Origin: an uncultured Clostridia bacterium
GTDB lineage: Bacteria; Bacillota; Clostridia; Oscillospirales; Ruminococcaceae
NCBI GenBank assembly: GCA_945910715.1
Contig: CAMDZU010000044.1
Coordinates: 1-8,188, forward strand
Reading direction: 5' to 3'
DNA length: 8,188 nucleotides
Below are positions 6,656 to 8,188 of the stretch, piece after piece (positions within the stretch are counted from its first letter, which is position 1; each line of letters begins with the position of its first letter). The notes under the pieces were generated by a model. The model was given only the letters and a program-made list of their open reading frames with translations. It did not search any database and was not told the DNA's origin. Position numbers and translations under genes: made by a program.

Positions 6656-7678
6656 TTGAAAAAGCTGCTTAACACCCTGTATATCGTTGATGAAAGCTGT
6701 TATCTTGCCCTTGAGGGGGAGAATATCCTCTGCAAAAAGGAGGGGGAAGTGAAATTCCGCCTGCCCTTTACCAATATCGAGGAAATTTTCTGCTTCAGCT
6801 ATCAGGGAATGTCACCCGCCCTTATGGGAAAATGCACCGAAATGGGTATTGCAATGAGCTTTCTTTCCCCCGAGGGACAGTTTCTTTCACGAATTCAGGG
6901 CAAATCAAGAGGCAATGTTTTTCTCCGTGCAGCCCAGTACAAGCTGTTTGCCGACCCGCCGCCAATTCTGCGGCAGAATACCGTTGCCGCCAAGCTTTCC
7001 AACACAAGATACCTTATAAAACGCACAATGAGGGATTACCCCCAGCTTGATGAGGACGGACGGCTTTCGGGCTGCGTGGAATATCTTGAAAAGGGCATTG
7101 AAACAGCCTATAACACCAATGACATTGAGTCCCTTATGGGAGTTGAGGGAAGCTGCGCAAAGGCGTATTTCGATATTTTCAACCTGCTTATCCTTAAGCA
7201 GAAAGAGGATTTCCACATTACAATGCGAACAAAACGGCCGCCTCTCGACAGAGTAAACGCCGCTCTTTCATTCCTCTACACCATTGCAACAAGCTCCTGC
7301 GCTTCCGCCCTTGAAAGTGTGGGACTTGACAGCTATCTTGGCTTTTATCACTCAATGCGCCCGGGCAGATGCAGTCTTGCCTGCGATATGGTGGAGGAAT
7401 TCCGCTCCGCAATTGACAGGCTGGTGCTTACGATGATAAATCTTAAGCAGCTTACGGCAGAGGATTTTGAACCCCAGCCCGGCGGCGCTGTTTATCTTTC
7501 AAAGGACGGCAAGCGCAAGGTTATTTCCGCCTGGCAGGAGAAAAAGCGGACGGTGATTGTTCACCCATATCTTAAGGAGAAAATCCCGTTCGGACTTTTG
7601 CCCTTTGTGCAAAGCTCCCTCCTTGCAAAATATATCCGAGGGGAAATGGACGAATACCCATGCTATCTTATGAAGTAG
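6656..7678 (+). CDS. cas1: Cas1 integrase, type I-C (TTG start)
   Basis: A 340-residue Cas1, the DNA integrase that with Cas2 inserts new spacers at the leader end of the array. The metal-binding residues expected for the family are present: E164 (GVEGSCAKAYF), H232 (FYHSMRPGR) and D244 with E247 (CDMVEEFR). The N-terminal beta-rich region begins KKLLNTLYIVDE, as in other I-C Cas1 proteins. The start is TTG at 6656, supported by the GGGGG run (6643-6647) 8 nt upstream. The first in-frame ATG (codon 52) would remove much of the N-terminal domain. It begins 4 nt after cas4 ends and is followed 9 nt later by cas2. Confidence 0.97.
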   Translation: MKKLLNTLYIVDESCYLALEGENILCKKEGEVKFRLPFTNIEEIFCFSYQGMSPALMGKCTEMGIAMSFLSPEGQFLSRIQGKSRGNVFLRAAQYKLFADPPPILRQNTVAAKLSNTRYLIKRTMRDYPQLDEDGRLSGCVEYLEKGIETAYNTNDIESLMGVEGSCAKAYFDIFNLLILKQKEDFHITMRTKRPPLDRVNAALSFLYTIATSSCASALESVGLDSYLGFYHSMRPGRCSLACDMVEEFRSAIDRLVLTMINLKQLTAEDFEPQPGGAVYLSKDGKRKVISAWQEKKRTVIVHPYLKEKIPFGLLPFVQSSLLAKYIRGEMDEYPCYLMK

Positions 7679-7687
7679 GTGATTTTT

Positions 7688-7978
7688 ATGATGGTGCTTG
7701 TAAGCTATGATGTTTCCACCACAAGCAGCTACGGCAAAAAGCGGCTGCGGAAGGTGGCGAAAATCTGTCAGGATTACGGACAGCGTGTGCAATGCTCCGT
7801 ATTTGAGATTATGGCGGATTACGGCACATTCCTCAAAATAAAAGCCCGACTTCTTAACGAAATCGACCCCGAAAAGGACAGTCTGCGAATTTATTATCTG
7901 GGTAACAACTGGGAGCGCAGAGTGGAGCATTTCGGGGCAAAGGAAACCTATAATCCCGAGGGAGTGCTGATTGTTTAG
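7688..7978 (+). CDS. cas2: Cas2, structural partner of Cas1 in spacer acquisition
   Basis: A 96-residue ferredoxin-fold protein that dimerises to bridge two Cas1 dimers in the integration complex. The sequence MMVLVSYDVSTTSSYGKKRL is typical of I-C Cas2, with the conserved aspartate (D8) after the first strand, KVAKICQDYGQRVQCSVFE following, and LRIYYLG near 66-72. I start it at ATG 7688 because AGGTGA (7677-7682) lies 5 nt upstream, and the resulting 96 residues match the usual length. The ATG at 7691 is also possible, and a GTG at 7679 would add three residues with a poor ribosome site. It is the last gene of the operon. Confidence 0.95.
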   Translation: MMVLVSYDVSTTSSYGKKRLRKVAKICQDYGQRVQCSVFEIMADYGTFLKIKARLLNEIDPEKDSLRIYYLGNNWERRVEHFGAKETYNPEGVLIV

Positions 7979-7999
7979 GGCTCGGGGGATTGGTTTTTT
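7955..7999 (+). terminator. Weak terminator-like structure at the end of cas2
   Basis: CCCGAG (7955-7960, inside cas2) can pair with CTCGGG (7981-7986, after the stop) around a 20-nt loop, and six Ts follow at 7994-7999. The loop is long and the T run is 7 nt beyond the stem, so this is a poor intrinsic terminator. It may only reduce read-through into the leader. The call is tentative. Confidence 0.25.
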
Positions 8000-8006
8000 A
8001 CAGCAT

Positions 8007-8046
8007 TGCGAACTGTCGGCTATGGGAAAATGCCGTGGGGTTCGCA
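8007..8046 (+). repeat. Leader inverted repeat 1
   Basis: TGCGAAC (8007-8013) and GTTCGCA (8040-8046) are perfectly complementary. Inside them CGGC (8017-8020) pairs with GCCG (8032-8035), making a two-step stem with an 11-nt loop. No T run follows, so it is not a terminator. It could be a binding site or a fold in RNA. Confidence 0.5.
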
Positions 8047-8066
8047 GAGAATTAAGTTGATTTTTG

Positions 8067-8101
8067 CGGTTTTTTCTGTGGGACGTCACGGAAAAAAGCC
8101 G
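8067..8101 (+). repeat. Leader inverted repeat 2, long imperfect hairpin
   Basis: Fourteen base pairs can form between 8067-8080 and 8087-8101, with one G-T pair and one bulged G (8098), around the 6-nt loop GGACGT. The arms contain a run of six Ts on the left and six As on the right. No T tract follows on either strand, so a simple intrinsic terminator is unlikely. It is the longest hairpin seen outside the genes and ends 51 nt before the repeat. Confidence 0.55.
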
Positions 8102-8108
8102 ATTGTTA

Positions 8109-8125
8109 CCTCCATATTGTGGTGG
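8109..8125 (+). repeat. Leader inverted repeat 3 next to a G-rich tract
   Basis: CCTCCA (8109-8114) pairs with TGGTGG (8120-8125) except for one T-T mismatch, with a 5-nt loop. The right arm runs into GGTGGGGCGGTGG (8121-8133). It is short and may be chance, but it sits 27 nt before the first repeat, within the part of the leader expected to matter for integration. Confidence 0.3.
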
Positions 8126-8152
8126 GGCGGTGGACTGTATGCAATTTGTAGG

Positions 8153-8188
8153 GTCGCCCCCCACGTGGGGGTGTGAGTTGAAATATCC
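8153..8188 (+). CRISPR. First CRISPR repeat (32 nt) and start of spacer 1
   Basis: The 32-nt repeat spans 8153-8184, starting GTCGCCCC and ending GAGTTGAAAT, the layout of type I-C repeats (GTCGC start, GAAAT end). Its core CCCCCACGTGGGGG (8158-8171) is a perfect palindrome that would form the hairpin cut by Cas5c. By analogy to studied Cas5d enzymes, cleavage at the 3' base of the stem would leave an 11-nt handle, TGAGTTGAAAT. Only four bases (ATCC, 8185-8188) of the first spacer are visible. Because there is one copy, the array is inferred from the cas context, the family resemblance and the position after the leader. Confidence 0.85.

Larger units (their letters stand above)
7979..8152 (+). 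promoter_or_regulatory. CRISPR leader
   Basis: These 174 nt between the cas2 stop and the first repeat are in the position of the leader, the region that directs spacer integration and usually drives pre-crRNA transcription. I see no protein gene here. Three successive inverted repeats occupy much of it, and a G-rich stretch lies at 8119-8133, close to the repeat. No -35/-10 pair is convincing: TATTGT at 8115-8120 and TATGCA at 8138-8143 lack good partners. The array may therefore be transcribed from an atypical promoter or partly from the cas operon. Confidence 0.75.

Noticed and set aside
7679..7687. Earlier GTG start for cas2
   Set aside because: AGGTGA at 7677-7682 overlaps this GTG and fits the ATG at 7688 or 7691 instead. 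The known family N-terminus begins at the ATG.
8122..8137. Possible degenerate CRISPR repeat in the leader (11 of 16 matches to the repeat's 3' half)
   Set aside because: The match is mainly G-run composition, lacks the GAAAT end, and is only about 45 nt from the corresponding part of the true repeat, too close for a repeat-spacer unit.
7499..8164. Minus-strand open frame of 221 codons across the end of cas1, cas2 and the leader
   Set aside because: It is antisense to two certain genes and to the leader, with no known domain and no ribosome site that I can see. It arises from the codon bias of the + strand genes.

Overview
This window holds a complete, apparently intact type I-C (Dvulg-type) CRISPR-Cas locus, read left to right on the + strand in the canonical order cas3, cas5c, cas8c (with an internally started cas11c), cas7c, cas4, cas1, cas2. 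A 174-nt leader follows, and then the first CRISPR repeat, which lies at the right edge with only four bases of the first spacer. No mobile element, tRNA, rRNA or second system is visible. The strong AGGAGG-type ribosome binding sites, the AT-rich promoter region, the sigma-A-like promoter elements and the codon habits suggest a Bacillota host, probably a gut Clostridia of the Ruminococcus/Oscillospiraceae kind. That assignment is inferred from style, not from a marker gene.

Layout. Positions 1-421 are non-coding apart from the first two codons of a divergent gene at the left edge, which has its own well-formed promoter (TTGACA-N18-TATAAT) and Shine-Dalgarno. The rest of this stretch is AT-rich and dense in short direct and inverted repeats, and it carries three extended -10-like elements pointing toward cas3. 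From 422 to 7978 the seven cas genes are packed tightly. cas5c/cas8c overlap by 7 nt and cas7c/cas4 by 4 nt; the other gaps are 4-24 nt. This points to one polycistronic, translationally coupled transcript. From 7979 to 8152 is the leader, with three consecutive inverted repeats. From 8153 to 8184 is a 32-nt repeat with a perfect 14-nt palindromic core.

How the genes work together. Cas1, Cas2 and Cas4 acquire new spacers at the leader end. Cas5c is the I-C processing endonuclease that replaces Cas6 and cuts the repeat hairpin. Cas5c, Cas8c, Cas7c and Cas11c form the Cascade surveillance complex, and Cas3 (HD nuclease plus helicase) is recruited to degrade target DNA. All catalytic motifs that can be read by eye in Cas3, Cas4 and Cas1 are present, so the locus looks functional.

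The system itself is a known type. The most informative point is an in-frame ATG inside cas8c, preceded by a perfect AGGAGG, that would produce a separate 117-residue Cas11c. Also worth attention are the structured leader and the repeat-rich divergent promoter region.
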